This document shows, one piece after another, positions 35,901 through 44,441 of a stretch of 64,000 nucleotides of DNA. Origin of the DNA: Chitinophagaceae bacterium. Lineage in GTDB: Bacteria > Bacteroidota > Bacteroidia > Chitinophagales > Chitinophagaceae. The DNA lies in NCBI GenBank assembly GCA_947454235.1, contig CANGIY010000011.1, positions 61,384 to 125,383 of the forward strand, written 5' to 3'. The notes under the pieces are model-generated. The model worked only from the letters and a program-made list of their open reading frames with translations. It was not told where the DNA came from and made no database searches. The translations under genes were made by a program, and so were the position numbers. Positions within the stretch are counted from its first letter, which is position 1. Every line of letters starts with the position of its first letter.

Positions 35901-36976
35901 TAATAGTAACCAGCCGTTGTAAACGAGTCAAGAGAAATAACAGATATTGTATCAAATCTACGTGCAGCCGATTTTAATTGATAAGAGAATCTGTCTGTGT
36001 ATTTGTATTGCACCGTTCCATTTGTATCTACATAAGGAATTAAGTTAGTTGCAGTATTTTCCAAAAGTAAGTTGTCAAAAAGGCTGTTTATACTTGATTT
36101 ATAAACTCCAATTGTTTTTTTATTGAGGTATGAAAGGTAGAGATTTCCTTTATTGTCGAAGTTGATATAATTTACTCTAGTCGATGCAGACCACAAGCTT
36201 GAGAAATTTTTATAAACTGCAAAATTTGTTGTTCCGGAATCTAATTTACAAACCCTTCGATTGTCAAAATCTGAGACATAAACGTTGGAATGCTCATCAA
36301 TGATAATCCCCGAAGGGTGGTTAAAGCTGTCACTTGACATCCGAATAGTATATATTCTACCAGCAGAGTCAATCATCCTGACTTTATTATTGTTTCTGTC
36401 GGTGAAGTAAACGTTGCCTCTTTTATCTAAAGCTACACCGAAAGGGCTGTTTAGTACAACGTTTCTGGCAAGCCCTGTGTCAGCCCCATTTCCAGCTGCA
36501 CCCGTACCGCAAATCGTGTATATTTTACCGGTCGTTGTTATTTTCCTGATAGCATTGAAATTTAAATCAGCAATGTAAATATTTCCTGAAGTGTCTATTG
36601 CCATTGATTGCGGAGTCCCGAGCGTAGCACCAACTGCATTCACCGTATCGGTTGGTAAAGAGGTGATATTACCTCCCCCGGCGACTGTGTACAATCGTCC
36701 GGAACTATCTATTTTTCGGATGCAATTTTTGTCAATAAAATATGTTGTTCCGTTTTTATCATTAGTCAAAAATTGAGGACCACTCAAAGGAGAGCTTGTT
36801 GCAGCAGTTCCGTCAGTTACTGTTGCGCTGGATGATCCATTACCTGCCAAGACAGTAAATGTTTGTCCATTTGAAGGTTTGAAATGAAAGATTAATGCAA
36901 TTAAAAACAAGAATGGTATTTTCCTACTGAGTCGCGAGACGGGAAAAGTTTGTTGAGAGTCGATTGTTTTGGTCAT
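32915..36976 (-). CDS. giant secreted protein with NHL repeats, Ig-like repeats and T9SS type A sorting domain
   Basis: ATG 36976 is chosen over TTG 36997, because the -7 element covers the TTG. A signal peptide ends near SNGQT. Residues about 30-250 hold NHL-like repeats (GNIYIADLNFNAIRKI, GNVYFTDRNNNKVRMID, SNVYVSDFDNRRVCKL). The middle has at least six repeats of a Cys-containing Ig-like unit with the pattern C-x-G...GG-x-W, with BIG_2-like TTQIKHIYSNSC inside. The end, SVYPNPTTGNLNLLYS through IKFEVAK, is a type A Por secretion tail. It is exported by the type IX system and is probably surface-attached. Its ligand is unknown. Confidence 0.85.
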   Translation of the reverse strand: MTKTIDSQQTFPVSRLSRKIPFLFLIALIFHFKPSNGQTFTVLAGNGSSSATVTDGTAATSSPLSGPQFLTNDKNGTTYFIDKNCIRKIDSSGRLYTVAGGGNITSLPTDTVNAVGATLGTPQSMAIDTSGNIYIADLNFNAIRKITTTGKIYTICGTGAAGNGADTGLARNVVLNSPFGVALDKRGNVYFTDRNNNKVRMIDSAGRIYTIRMSSDSFNHPSGIIIDEHSNVYVSDFDNRRVCKLDSGTTNFAVYKNFSSLWSASTRVNYINFDNKGNLYLSYLNKKTIGVYKSSINSLFDNLLLENTATNLIPYVDTNGTVQYKYTDRFSYQLKSAARRFDTISVISLDSFTTAGYYYTGYLGRSTRKHCMTENQTFTAVYATYDSAVKFKWKINRRDLASVGVNDSGTTFVYNNFHNYDTVTCDMILKFNNRILKSSKYVVWCSNDSTIPTISGDISVERDTICIGESMSNKLNINDTGGHWNYVDFYYWHDYTYSSDFSRRLSTGYKIGTSTKDSTLLKWGLYSDNNYWRGRDSITHGTIIYYKTNTCGTNTKTYTITELPQPTVVVTGPSVVCPGTPTTINKSVSNVLEGYYQGKWLSLINNNYFNYEYGSTYGSYTTMPVYSSIDINSGVLTSDTRDTIVGATYLVKSIYGCVLKSQTSPIMVGTKANTWGGNPYMDESAPNTVCVGNSIQLLNFNVRSDLFSYATNYTSDDEATRIFAGNYWFSPHWIPFEYDGRAATRDTSMGIDRWSSSNTAVATVSNSGLVRGVSTGTTQIKHIYSNSCGIDSTVRTITVQTFSLPSTVAPITGPNAVCAGSTTTFADTSTGGVWQYNYPQNREHPYPWAHNYENLRNAGGGTFRVVDTPYYNGYGHSFYNYIFSDSATIFYTKFNACGFRTRSKLVEIDWHLANATFGYDRGNVVTSASSLCPGAALTCSIDYSYYDIWGSLGGRTVINHTSTEAYLSGAGILSRYSASRTTSSDVLSLTLTTPGCGTDHSSHYTSITFPGAPDAGTISGSSYICGNGSTSTYTSSRPNGEWSNSNADGLLNTHGSSTDLVENKSGTDILNYKVTENACGLTASTYMNIYIERNLNGRSLSPGGVSLNPGGTQTFTDPTGFTGGSWSVGSTTIASNSGGLVTAISPGTTQILHSGSNSCGSFSVVGNVRVQCPSLYATAPRSASSYISLGATQTISVSGTTGGDWYDPYGKVTFSGTSGDGLSTTMTGVATGTTRVYYIVSDVCGNTYFRYKTINVTATRGVETIPSESDAQASVYPNPTTGNLNLLYSNFELGMLKYKIVDVTGRVLIENQIEVTENEGSSLIDCNKLNTGLYMLVLQSGSEIRQIKFEVAK

Positions 36977-36994
36977 TGGAGATTTTATTTGACC

Positions 36995-37002
36995 CAAAAT
37001 TA
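36995..37002 (-). promoter_or_regulatory. TAnnTTTG -7 promoter element for the giant secreted protein
   Basis: Read leftward, TAATTTTG runs from 37002 to 36995 and overlaps the TTG at 36995-36997, while ATG 36976 lies 18 bases further on. This decides the start. Confidence 0.5.
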
Positions 37003-37225
37003 TCTTGTTAACTTATGTGTCAAATCCCTAATATTAGGTTCTCAGGTTATTATATTGTTATTGTTTAATGAATCGACTCTTGGATCGATCTCCCTATGAT
37101 CAAAAAAAGTTGAGCTAAACGACTTTCACTAAACTTTCTTCAAACCCTTTGCAAATATACCTTCAAGCTTACTTTATCAACTATTTTTCGATATAATGCC
37201 AATTCATAACAAATTCAAATGAAAT

Positions 37226-37257
37226 AAAAAAAGCTGCCATTCTTTCGAACAGCAGCT
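37226..37257 (-). terminator. intrinsic terminator of the ahpC gene
   Basis: AGCTGC (37232-37237) pairs with GCAGCT (37252-37257), with an inner TTC/GAA pairing. Read leftward, the stem is followed by a seven-base T-run (37232 to 37226). It lies about 25 bases after the ahpC stop. Confidence 0.8.
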
Positions 37258-37282
37258 CCAGTATTTTTGAAATTCTATTTAA

Positions 37283-37825
37283 TTAAAGAGTCGCATCTCC
37301 TTTGTGCCAGTTACAAGGGCAAAGTTCGTCAGTTTGAAGAGCGTCAAGTACACGCAAAACTTCTTCAACATTGCGCCCTACACTAAGGTCGTTGATACAT
37401 ACCCAACGGATAGTTCCTTCGTTGTCAACAATGTAAGTTGCTCTATAAGCTACTTTTTCGTCTTCCGTCAAAATACCCAATTCCTCAGCGAGGCTTTTTG
37501 AAGTATCAGCAATCATTGGGAATTTAAGGTCAGTCAAATCTTTATGATTGTTTCTCCATGCAAGGTGAACGAATTCACTATCAGTAGAAGCACCCAAAAG
37601 AATGGTGTCACGGTCAGCGAAGTTGCCAAAATTTTTGTTGAATTCAGCAATTTCCGTAGGGCATACAAAAGTGAAATCTTTCGGCCACCAGAAAATTACA
37701 GCCCATTTACCTTCAATTGTTTGGTTGCTGATTGTATCAAATTCTTTTCCCTTCTCAATTGATACTACTGATTTTTTTGAAAACTGAGGGAATTTTGAAC
37801 CCACTGAAACTTGATTGTTAGCCAT
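37283..37825 (-). CDS. ahpC: peroxiredoxin, AhpC type
   Basis: This enzyme reduces peroxides through a peroxidatic cysteine. Cys55 lies in KDFTFVCPTEI. The C-terminus carries two further cysteines, Cys169 and Cys171, in LCPCNW, an arrangement like the AhpC of mycobacteria rather than the enteric enzyme with its single resolving cysteine. Length 180 fits. AhpC of this kind usually works with AhpD, but no ahpD or ahpF gene is in the window. It is a single gene with a strong terminator, placed between two type IX secretion substrate genes. Confidence 0.93.
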   Translation of the reverse strand: MANNQVSVGSKFPQFSKKSVVSIEKGKEFDTISNQTIEGKWAVIFWWPKDFTFVCPTEIAEFNKNFGNFADRDTILLGASTDSEFVHLAWRNNHKDLTDLKFPMIADTSKSLAEELGILTEDEKVAYRATYIVDNEGTIRWVCINDLSVGRNVEEVLRVLDALQTDELCPCNWHKGDATL

Positions 37826-37969
37826 TGTCGTTTTTATATTTTAGAGCACAAAGTTCTATTTTTTGCTCGTAAATCAACATGATTTTGGTTACGATTTGCC
37901 TATTTATAAATTTGAAAAAACTATGGTAGCAAGTTGATAGTGACTAGAGTCACACAAAATAAAGGTCAA

Positions 37970-40900
37970 TTACCTTATGAGTGTAACGTCTCCTTTTTTC
38001 TCAATCGTTTTACCGTTGCAATCGTATTGCAATAAATAGTAGTAGACACCCGCATCTTGTGGCTCGCCATTAAATACGCCATCCCAGCCGTCAGTTGATC
38101 GGGTGCCAGAAAATACCAATTGACCCCAACGATTGAAAATAGTGAACATACTTAATTGCTTTTCAGCATTATCTACGAATAGAGGTCTGAAAGTGCGCAA
38201 TAATGCATCATTTGACGCCGGCACAAATGCATTTGGGATGAAAATACCGCAACATTCTCCTGGTGTAAGCAACAACGAATCGGTAGCGGTGCAGCCCAGC
38301 GGCGATGTTACTTTCAATGAGACATACCCCGCACGCGAAACACGAGCCCATGCTGAAGGTAAATTCATATTGTAAAAGTCGCGCTCAGGGCTCCACAAAT
38401 ATTTATTGCCAAAACTCACTGAATCATCAGCGACAAAATGAAGACTATCTAACGTGCAAAAATTATTGGTATTCGACGTAACTGTAAAGTGGGAATTGGG
38501 TTTATCGAGTACGTATAATACCTCGCTGTAAGAATCGCCGGTACAGCCTTCAATACTCTTTGGTGTTACTGATACTGTATATAAACCAGGAGTTTGCCAC
38601 GATACCATGAATGGACCGCTTACTGTGTTAGAATACCCAACTATACTTCCGCCATCAAAATTCCAGTTGTAATTAACTACATTAGTCGTAGATGAAGCCA
38701 ACGCAAGTACCACTGTATCGCCGGGGCAAAAAGTCTGTTTCGCTGAACATGTGGCTGCCGGCTTTTGAACTACTCTAACCTTTAGGGTGTCAGACGCATG
38801 GCACATACCATTGAATTCGTCAACCCTTAATTTTATGTACTGCCCATAAGCAGTGTCAAATCTAATGGTCAACTGACTATCTCTAACACTGCCAGCCAGT
38901 ACTGTATCGCCTAAAGCAGTAGTCCATGTAAAAATAGGATTGATGAGCTGCCCGCCAGAGTAGCAAAGTGTAAGTGTATCGAACTGGCAAACGTAATCGC
39001 GTGTAGCTCTGATGGTGAAATCTGGCTGGTCAAGCACAGTTACTCTTATCGGTTTACGAATGCTTTCACAACCATCTACCGATTGAGTGACGTACCATGT
39101 GTATGTGCCTGTTGTATCGGTTGAGGGAGTCGGGGCTGTTGAAAGCGCAATCGGGATGGTTGCATTGACGTACCAACGCAAATCACGCCCTATCGCAGTA
39201 AGTTGCACTGATGGTGCAAAACGACAATATGCGGTATCGCGTACAGCAGGAGTATCGGGCTGTGGTTTTACTATTACCCACGCAGTTGCGGGAAGACTTT
39301 CGCACCCCAACACTGTTTGAGTTACAGAATAACTGTCAATGGATGGCACGCTCGTGTTAGGAATAGGTGCTGTTGTTGAGCCTCCTGCACCATAACTGTA
39401 CCACCTTAAGTTTGAGCCAACAGCCGTAACCGGGCCCGGCGTATCAAATTGGCAATAGAATGTAACTGCTGTTGTAGGAGGAGGCGGCGATGGTGGATTC
39501 TCCAACGAAACACTCCTGATTCGATTGAATTCACAGTTTGTGGTTACTACTGAAATATTGGAATATACACCTGCAGTAAGCCCTGAAATAGTAATGTTGC
39601 CGGATGCATCAGCAGTGTAAGGGAATTCATAATAAGTGGAACCAACTTCGTAATGTATGGTATCTGTTGAGCCGGGGGTAAATCCGCTAATTGTAAAAGA
39701 TCCTGTAGGGGAAAGACATGCGGTAGGATTTACAGAATCGGAAATGAAAATTCTGTTCGGCGGAGGTTCAGTTATCGTAACGGTGTTCCACCCACGGCAT
39801 CCTAGCGAATCAGTGAATACGACTGAATAAGTACCGGCTAATAAAGCCGTTGCAGTATCTCTTGTTTGGGGTGGGGTAGTGAACCAGTAGTAGTTAAAAG
39901 GAGGTATACTTCTTATGCCCGGAAAAATTGCTGCACGACCAACCGCATTGCCATGGCAAGGTTCGCTTTCAATCCAGGTAGTGGAAGGCATATTGTATTC
40001 TGTAATCCTGATTGAGTCAGTATGCAGACAGCCTGCTGGGTCTGTAACTGTGAAAGCAAAAGTGGTAGGACCTCCGGGATAAGCTATCGGGTCGGAACAA
40101 CCTGTACAAGAAAGACCCATAGAAGGACTCCATGAATATGTGAGCGGGTAAATAATGTCATGGGCTTCGACAAAAAGAGGTACTTCAGCGCCACGGGTGA
40201 AGCAAATCGCAGTATCGTTGCTGTGTGCGGAAACTACAAGGCGCGATGGTACAACTCTTGTATACAGTGTATCAGGGCATCCAAAACCGGAATAAGGTGT
40301 CAACACCACCGCGAATGTCTTGGTAGTAGATGGTATAGACAAATGAGAGTCCATATTGGTGTCAAGTACAGTGGTGAAATCGGTAGAATCAAACCAAGTA
40401 TAGTGCTCGAACCCAAACGGACCATGAAGGGTAATTGTAGTTGAGTCGCAAGCCATTGTGTTGATGGCAAACAAACCACAAGACATATCAATGTAGCCAT
40501 AACCGAAGTGAGCACCATATCCGCATGAACCTGCTGCAAAGTCAATTGCGACAGTTCTACCTGCATACCCTGAAAGATCGATTGCTGCAGTAGCCCAGTT
40601 GCGACACATCACATTAGAATAGCCTGAAAGCGAAGATGTGTAAAAACCGGGAATTACAGAATTGGCAACGTATTCAAACTGTGCACAAGGCAATAAATTT
40701 CCTGTAAGTGAGTCGAAAGCGCCTACTTCAAATCGAGGTTGCCCGGGTGCAAGGTGCCCACCCGATTGCAATACCATTGCGTACCTGTAAATCAGACTGT
40801 AGTTGGTGGTGCCGGAAGGCACGTGAACATAATACCTTGCTTTTTCAGCGCAATAGTCTGAAGTATCGCTTCCCAATTTAAGAGAATAAGTACCGCCGCC

Positions 40901-41146
40901 AGGTGCAACTATCGGAAACAAGCCATACGGGTCAACATCTGCACCAACCGTCAATGAATGACGCCTCGGGAGTGCTAAAGTTTCTGTTGGAGTTGAAATA
41001 GGACAACAAGTGCCGGTGTAAAAATGCCAGATAGTTGTATTGCCGTACTCAAAATCAATATTAGGGGGATTAGTAACCTGCCCTCTGGATATAATAGCCC
41101 AGAGAATTATGGAAAAAGTAAGAAAAAGTATCTTCCTTATAGCCAT
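37970..41146 (-). CDS. giant secreted protein with T9SS type B (CHU_C) sorting domain
   Basis: A signal peptide (MAIRKILFLTFSIILWAIISRGQ) is followed by an N-terminal jelly-roll-like region with paired Cys (about 25-230). Then come several Ig-like or SprB-like repeats (such as ITEPPPNRIFISDSVNPTACL) and a PKD-like domain (TCSAKQTFCPGDTVVLAL, later YNWNFDGGS). The C-terminus GIFIPNAFVPASND, MFTIFNRWGQLVF and GVYYYLLQYDCNG is the gliding-associated type B tail. It is exported by the type IX system. Function is unknown; adhesin-like use is inference. No recognisable promoter was seen upstream. Confidence 0.87.
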   Translation of the reverse strand: MAIRKILFLTFSIILWAIISRGQVTNPPNIDFEYGNTTIWHFYTGTCCPISTPTETLALPRRHSLTVGADVDPYGLFPIVAPGGGTYSLKLGSDTSDYCAEKARYYVHVPSGTTNYSLIYRYAMVLQSGGHLAPGQPRFEVGAFDSLTGNLLPCAQFEYVANSVIPGFYTSSLSGYSNVMCRNWATAAIDLSGYAGRTVAIDFAAGSCGYGAHFGYGYIDMSCGLFAINTMACDSTTITLHGPFGFEHYTWFDSTDFTTVLDTNMDSHLSIPSTTKTFAVVLTPYSGFGCPDTLYTRVVPSRLVVSAHSNDTAICFTRGAEVPLFVEAHDIIYPLTYSWSPSMGLSCTGCSDPIAYPGGPTTFAFTVTDPAGCLHTDSIRITEYNMPSTTWIESEPCHGNAVGRAAIFPGIRSIPPFNYYWFTTPPQTRDTATALLAGTYSVVFTDSLGCRGWNTVTITEPPPNRIFISDSVNPTACLSPTGSFTISGFTPGSTDTIHYEVGSTYYEFPYTADASGNITISGLTAGVYSNISVVTTNCEFNRIRSVSLENPPSPPPPTTAVTFYCQFDTPGPVTAVGSNLRWYSYGAGGSTTAPIPNTSVPSIDSYSVTQTVLGCESLPATAWVIVKPQPDTPAVRDTAYCRFAPSVQLTAIGRDLRWYVNATIPIALSTAPTPSTDTTGTYTWYVTQSVDGCESIRKPIRVTVLDQPDFTIRATRDYVCQFDTLTLCYSGGQLINPIFTWTTALGDTVLAGSVRDSQLTIRFDTAYGQYIKLRVDEFNGMCHASDTLKVRVVQKPAATCSAKQTFCPGDTVVLALASSTTNVVNYNWNFDGGSIVGYSNTVSGPFMVSWQTPGLYTVSVTPKSIEGCTGDSYSEVLYVLDKPNSHFTVTSNTNNFCTLDSLHFVADDSVSFGNKYLWSPERDFYNMNLPSAWARVSRAGYVSLKVTSPLGCTATDSLLLTPGECCGIFIPNAFVPASNDALLRTFRPLFVDNAEKQLSMFTIFNRWGQLVFSGTRSTDGWDGVFNGEPQDAGVYYYLLQYDCNGKTIEKKGDVTLIR

Positions 41147-41324
41147 AACTTTGAATCGGTTACTTGATTGTTTTTATTACGTTAAAAATGCTGCAATACG
41201 CAGCAAATTAAGAAAAAAAATTGACGGATTCAAATACGTTCATTGGCGGATTATTGGTTTATTTCACTGAAATTTGCCAAGCTGTTAATAAAGATGGCGA
41301 TTATTGACTCAAACAGGGTGTTTT

Positions 41325-41333
41325 AAGGAGGTG
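41325..41333 (+). promoter_or_regulatory. perfect Shine-Dalgarno sequence before the SGNH hydrolase
   Basis: AAGGAGGTG is complementary to the 3' end of 16S rRNA and lies four bases before TTG 41336. Ribosome sites of this kind are rare in Bacteroidota. The spacing is short, and it is the only such site I noticed before a start codon in the window. It supports TTG 41336 as the start. Confidence 0.45.
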
Positions 41334-41335
41334 TT

Positions 41336-42895
41336 TTGCAACAAATAGTTAATAAAAGGCAAGAAAATTGGTTGGCTTTTCTGGTTTCAGAAGGGTTAAA
41401 AGCTGTAAAAAAAATTTGCTGTTTGCCTGTGAATTTGTTGAATTCCATGCTTTTACTTGGTGTATCGTTTCATAGCCTTGCTCAAACTGATTCAACTGTT
41501 TGGGTAACAACACCGCCACCGCATTATTCTTTTGTTCGGTACAACGAGAATGTAATCAATGAGAAATCTGCTCTTGATTCGTTCTACTACAAACTCTCTC
41601 AATTAAAAAACTCAGGAAAGGGATCGATTTCAATTGTCCATATCGGCGACTCACATCTTCAGGCCGACATGATGACATCGGTGTTAAGGGATGGATTCCG
41701 TGAATATTTTGGGGATGCCGGCAGGGGAGTAATTTTCCCGTATCAGGTAGCCAATTCGAACGGCCCGAAAGACCTCACTTCACATTCAAATCAAAGTTGG
41801 AAAACCGGGAGAATTACCTCCAGCGATAAGGTGGCTAAATGCGGCATTATGGGCTATGTTTTAGAGGCTCCAAGCGACAAAGCATCAATAAATATTCATC
41901 TTAAAGATAAAGAAGGTAAGCAGGAGAAATTCAATAGGTTAGTGTTCTTTTTGTGCAACGATAGTGTGTGCTACAAAGTGTCAGATACGGGGTTGAATGC
42001 GCCTATTATTTTTAACACCAAATCGCAGAATAAACCCAATTGCGTTGCTGTCAATACCGATAGTTTTGTAAGTGGTTTTGAACTTGCTCGAATAACTCAG
42101 GGTAAGGGAAATTATGAATTTTATGGGGTGTCGCTTGAAAAGAAAGATGCCGCCGGCGTCATATACCATACCATTGGTGTTAATGGTGCGCGATACGACC
42201 AATATGCCGCCGATCCCATTTTTTGGGATCAGCTAAAGGAGTTAAAAGCAGATTTGGTAGTAGTATCAATGGGTACCAATGAGGCCCAGAATCCTTACAT
42301 CAGCGAAGAGGCAATGCTTAGGGGGGTGGATTCTTTTTTTAGGCAGCTCGCAAAAGTTGCCCCAAATGTGCCTGTATTAATCACAACTCCCTGCGGTTCC
42401 TATTTCAGGCAAAAGTCACCCAACAAAGGTGTTGACAATGTTTCAAGGTACTTATACAGTTATGCTGTTAAGCATAAACACGCAGTTTGGGATATGTACA
42501 ACATTGGTGGTGGCATGCAAGGAATACCATCTTTGAAAAAATTCAATCTCATTGCGCACGATTTAGTGCATTACAATCAGGCGGGCTATGAGTTGCAGGG
42601 CTTGTTGCTATTGAATGCTATGGCTGCCGGGTACAATATTTATCAGAAAGCGCACCCTTACAAGCCTAAGAAGGTTTTGGCACCTGCTCCGCCTCCGGTG
42701 AAAGTAGTTGCAGAAGTTGAAAAGCCAAAGGTGACAAAAGTGCAGGATGAAATTGTGAAACCTCATATTATTCAGGTTGGCGCAAACATTCCGGTAAAAA
42801 AAGATACCGTGAAACCTACAATCGGCTTAAACCCTCCGGTACCCACACCTCCACCGCCGCATAAGTCTAATATACAGGTGACTTACGAGAACTAA
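41336..42895 (+). CDS. SGNH/GDSL hydrolase family protein, secreted, Pro-rich tail
   Basis: Block I is GDSH with Ser106, block III is GTNE at 313-316 (a variant of GxND) and block V is Asp409-x-x-His412 in HDLVHYN. All three catalytic residues are therefore present. The frame starts at TTG 41336 and contains a late hydrophobic stretch ending in SLAQ (about 30-49), a long-tailed signal peptide. The C-terminal 75 residues are Pro/Lys/Val-rich and probably disordered, ending in VPTPPPPHKSN. Members deacetylate or esterify surface sugars; substrate unknown. Confidence 0.85.
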   Translation: MQQIVNKRQENWLAFLVSEGLKAVKKICCLPVNLLNSMLLLGVSFHSLAQTDSTVWVTTPPPHYSFVRYNENVINEKSALDSFYYKLSQLKNSGKGSISIVHIGDSHLQADMMTSVLRDGFREYFGDAGRGVIFPYQVANSNGPKDLTSHSNQSWKTGRITSSDKVAKCGIMGYVLEAPSDKASINIHLKDKEGKQEKFNRLVFFLCNDSVCYKVSDTGLNAPIIFNTKSQNKPNCVAVNTDSFVSGFELARITQGKGNYEFYGVSLEKKDAAGVIYHTIGVNGARYDQYAADPIFWDQLKELKADLVVVSMGTNEAQNPYISEEAMLRGVDSFFRQLAKVAPNVPVLITTPCGSYFRQKSPNKGVDNVSRYLYSYAVKHKHAVWDMYNIGGGMQGIPSLKKFNLIAHDLVHYNQAGYELQGLLLLNAMAAGYNIYQKAHPYKPKKVLAPAPPPVKVVAEVEKPKVTKVQDEIVKPHIIQVGANIPVKKDTVKPTIGLNPPVPTPPPPHKSNIQVTYEN

Positions 42896-42953
42896 GTATT
42901 TTTAAAAAAATGTTGAAATTCTTACTACTGCGCTATTCTATCAATCGCTTTAG

Positions 42954-42961
42954 TATTTTTG
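42954..42961 (+). promoter_or_regulatory. TAnnTTTG -7 promoter element
   Basis: TATTTTTG, four bases before ATG 42966. The AT-rich background makes chance matches likely here, so the call is modest. Confidence 0.4.
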
Positions 42962-42965
42962 TTTT

Positions 42966-44426
42966 ATGTTCAGGTATTTCGCTGCTGCCTTATTATCGTT
43001 AGCAATCGTTTTTTCAGTCAGGTCTTCCGCTCAGGAAGTGCTTTATACGCCTTATGAAAAGTTTGATTTCAGAACCGATGATTATGCTGTGGTTGGTTTA
43101 GTGAATGGAAAGTTTATCGACTATAGGAACAATTCAGATGGCCCTATACTGGAGATTTATAATGATTCCATGAATAAAGAAGCGACCATTTTGCTCGACT
43201 TTATTCCGGGTAAAGTGTATCAGATTAAATTCATTACTTACACCGATCAAATCATTGTTTTGTATCAGTCGTTAGAAGGGAATAAAGTGACGCAATACGC
43301 CGCAATGCTCGATGCGGAAGGTAGGTTGAAATCAAAGCCAATAGAACTGGGCAGTGCTAAAACCAGCATTTTCGGTGCAATGAAAACCTACTTTTATACA
43401 GTAGTTTCTGAAGATAAAAAGAGGATTTTCGTTTACACTATTTCCAATAAAACTCACTCGTTTGCGATAGTTGGCAAATGGATTGACGAACAACTTGAGG
43501 TAATGAACCGCAGCGAGGTGGAATTCAAAACCGATGACGTTGTTTATGCTGCCGATTTAAATGTCGACAATTCAGGTACTGTTTATTTAGCAGCATTCAC
43601 TACGCTCGGTGTTCAGAACTATGCCGATCAATATTGGTTGCTGTCGCTCAAGCAGGGAGATAGTAAACTTATGGTGCATACCATGGATTTTGGTGACCGA
43701 TTTGGTACGAGCGGTTATTTGAAAATTGATAACATTCGCCACAAAGTATATTTCGGTGGCTTTTATTCTTCTAAAAAGAATGGAAAAAATGAAGGTGTTA
43801 TTTACGCCATTTTTGATGGTGCCACTGAACAATTTGAAACCATTAAATTTCTTCCCTTCAGTAACGAATTGTTAGCACAACTTTCAAATGTTGGCGACGG
43901 GCATGCGTTCGATAATTTCAATGTACTCCAGGTAATTGTAAAGAACGATGGCGGATTTGTTGTGATAGCTGAAAGGCAGTTCGTTACTACAAGAACCAAT
44001 TACTTACCAACTGTAGGGTATTATTCAATGTTCTACAGCCCAATGACTAGCTCGAGTGCAGTGCGAGAGTATCATTACGACGAGATAATTGCACTTGCGT
44101 ACGACCAGGCTGGCAATAACTTATGGAATAAAGTAGTTCCTAAAAGACAATACAGTCAGGAAGACGAAGGACTCTTTTCGTCCTATCTCATGCTCAATTC
44201 CGGCAGTTCGCTGGTGTTCTTGTTCAACGACTTTAACGATTCGCACTCTAAAATTCAGATGGCTAATTTAAAACCTGAGGGCCTGATAGAATACAATTAC
44301 TTTACATCAGATGCTGCCGACTATCCCGATTGGATTCCAAGAGCGGGTAAGCAAATTGCAGCGAGAGAATTGATTGTACCGTGCCTGCACAAGAAGCAGT
44401 TGTGTTTTGCCAGAGTTAGGTTTTAA
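42966..44426 (+). CDS. secreted protein, probably beta-propeller, function unknown
   Basis: A signal peptide (MFRYFAAALLSLAIVFSVRSSAQ) is followed by about 460 residues of repeated strand pairs with GTVYLAAF, HKVYFGGFYSS and GFVVIAERQFV-like segments, suggesting a propeller. No catalytic motif or sorting tail was found, so it may stay periplasmic. It follows the SGNH hydrolase gene by 70 bases and ends 15 bases before the convergent barrel gene. The family is not recognised by name. Confidence 0.68.
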   Translation: MFRYFAAALLSLAIVFSVRSSAQEVLYTPYEKFDFRTDDYAVVGLVNGKFIDYRNNSDGPILEIYNDSMNKEATILLDFIPGKVYQIKFITYTDQIIVLYQSLEGNKVTQYAAMLDAEGRLKSKPIELGSAKTSIFGAMKTYFYTVVSEDKKRIFVYTISNKTHSFAIVGKWIDEQLEVMNRSEVEFKTDDVVYAADLNVDNSGTVYLAAFTTLGVQNYADQYWLLSLKQGDSKLMVHTMDFGDRFGTSGYLKIDNIRHKVYFGGFYSSKKNGKNEGVIYAIFDGATEQFETIKFLPFSNELLAQLSNVGDGHAFDNFNVLQVIVKNDGGFVVIAERQFVTTRTNYLPTVGYYSMFYSPMTSSSAVREYHYDEIIALAYDQAGNNLWNKVVPKRQYSQEDEGLFSSYLMLNSGSSLVFLFNDFNDSHSKIQMANLKPEGLIEYNYFTSDAADYPDWIPRAGKQIAARELIVPCLHKKQLCFARVRF

Positions 44427-44441
44427 TAAAAAAGTATCTGA

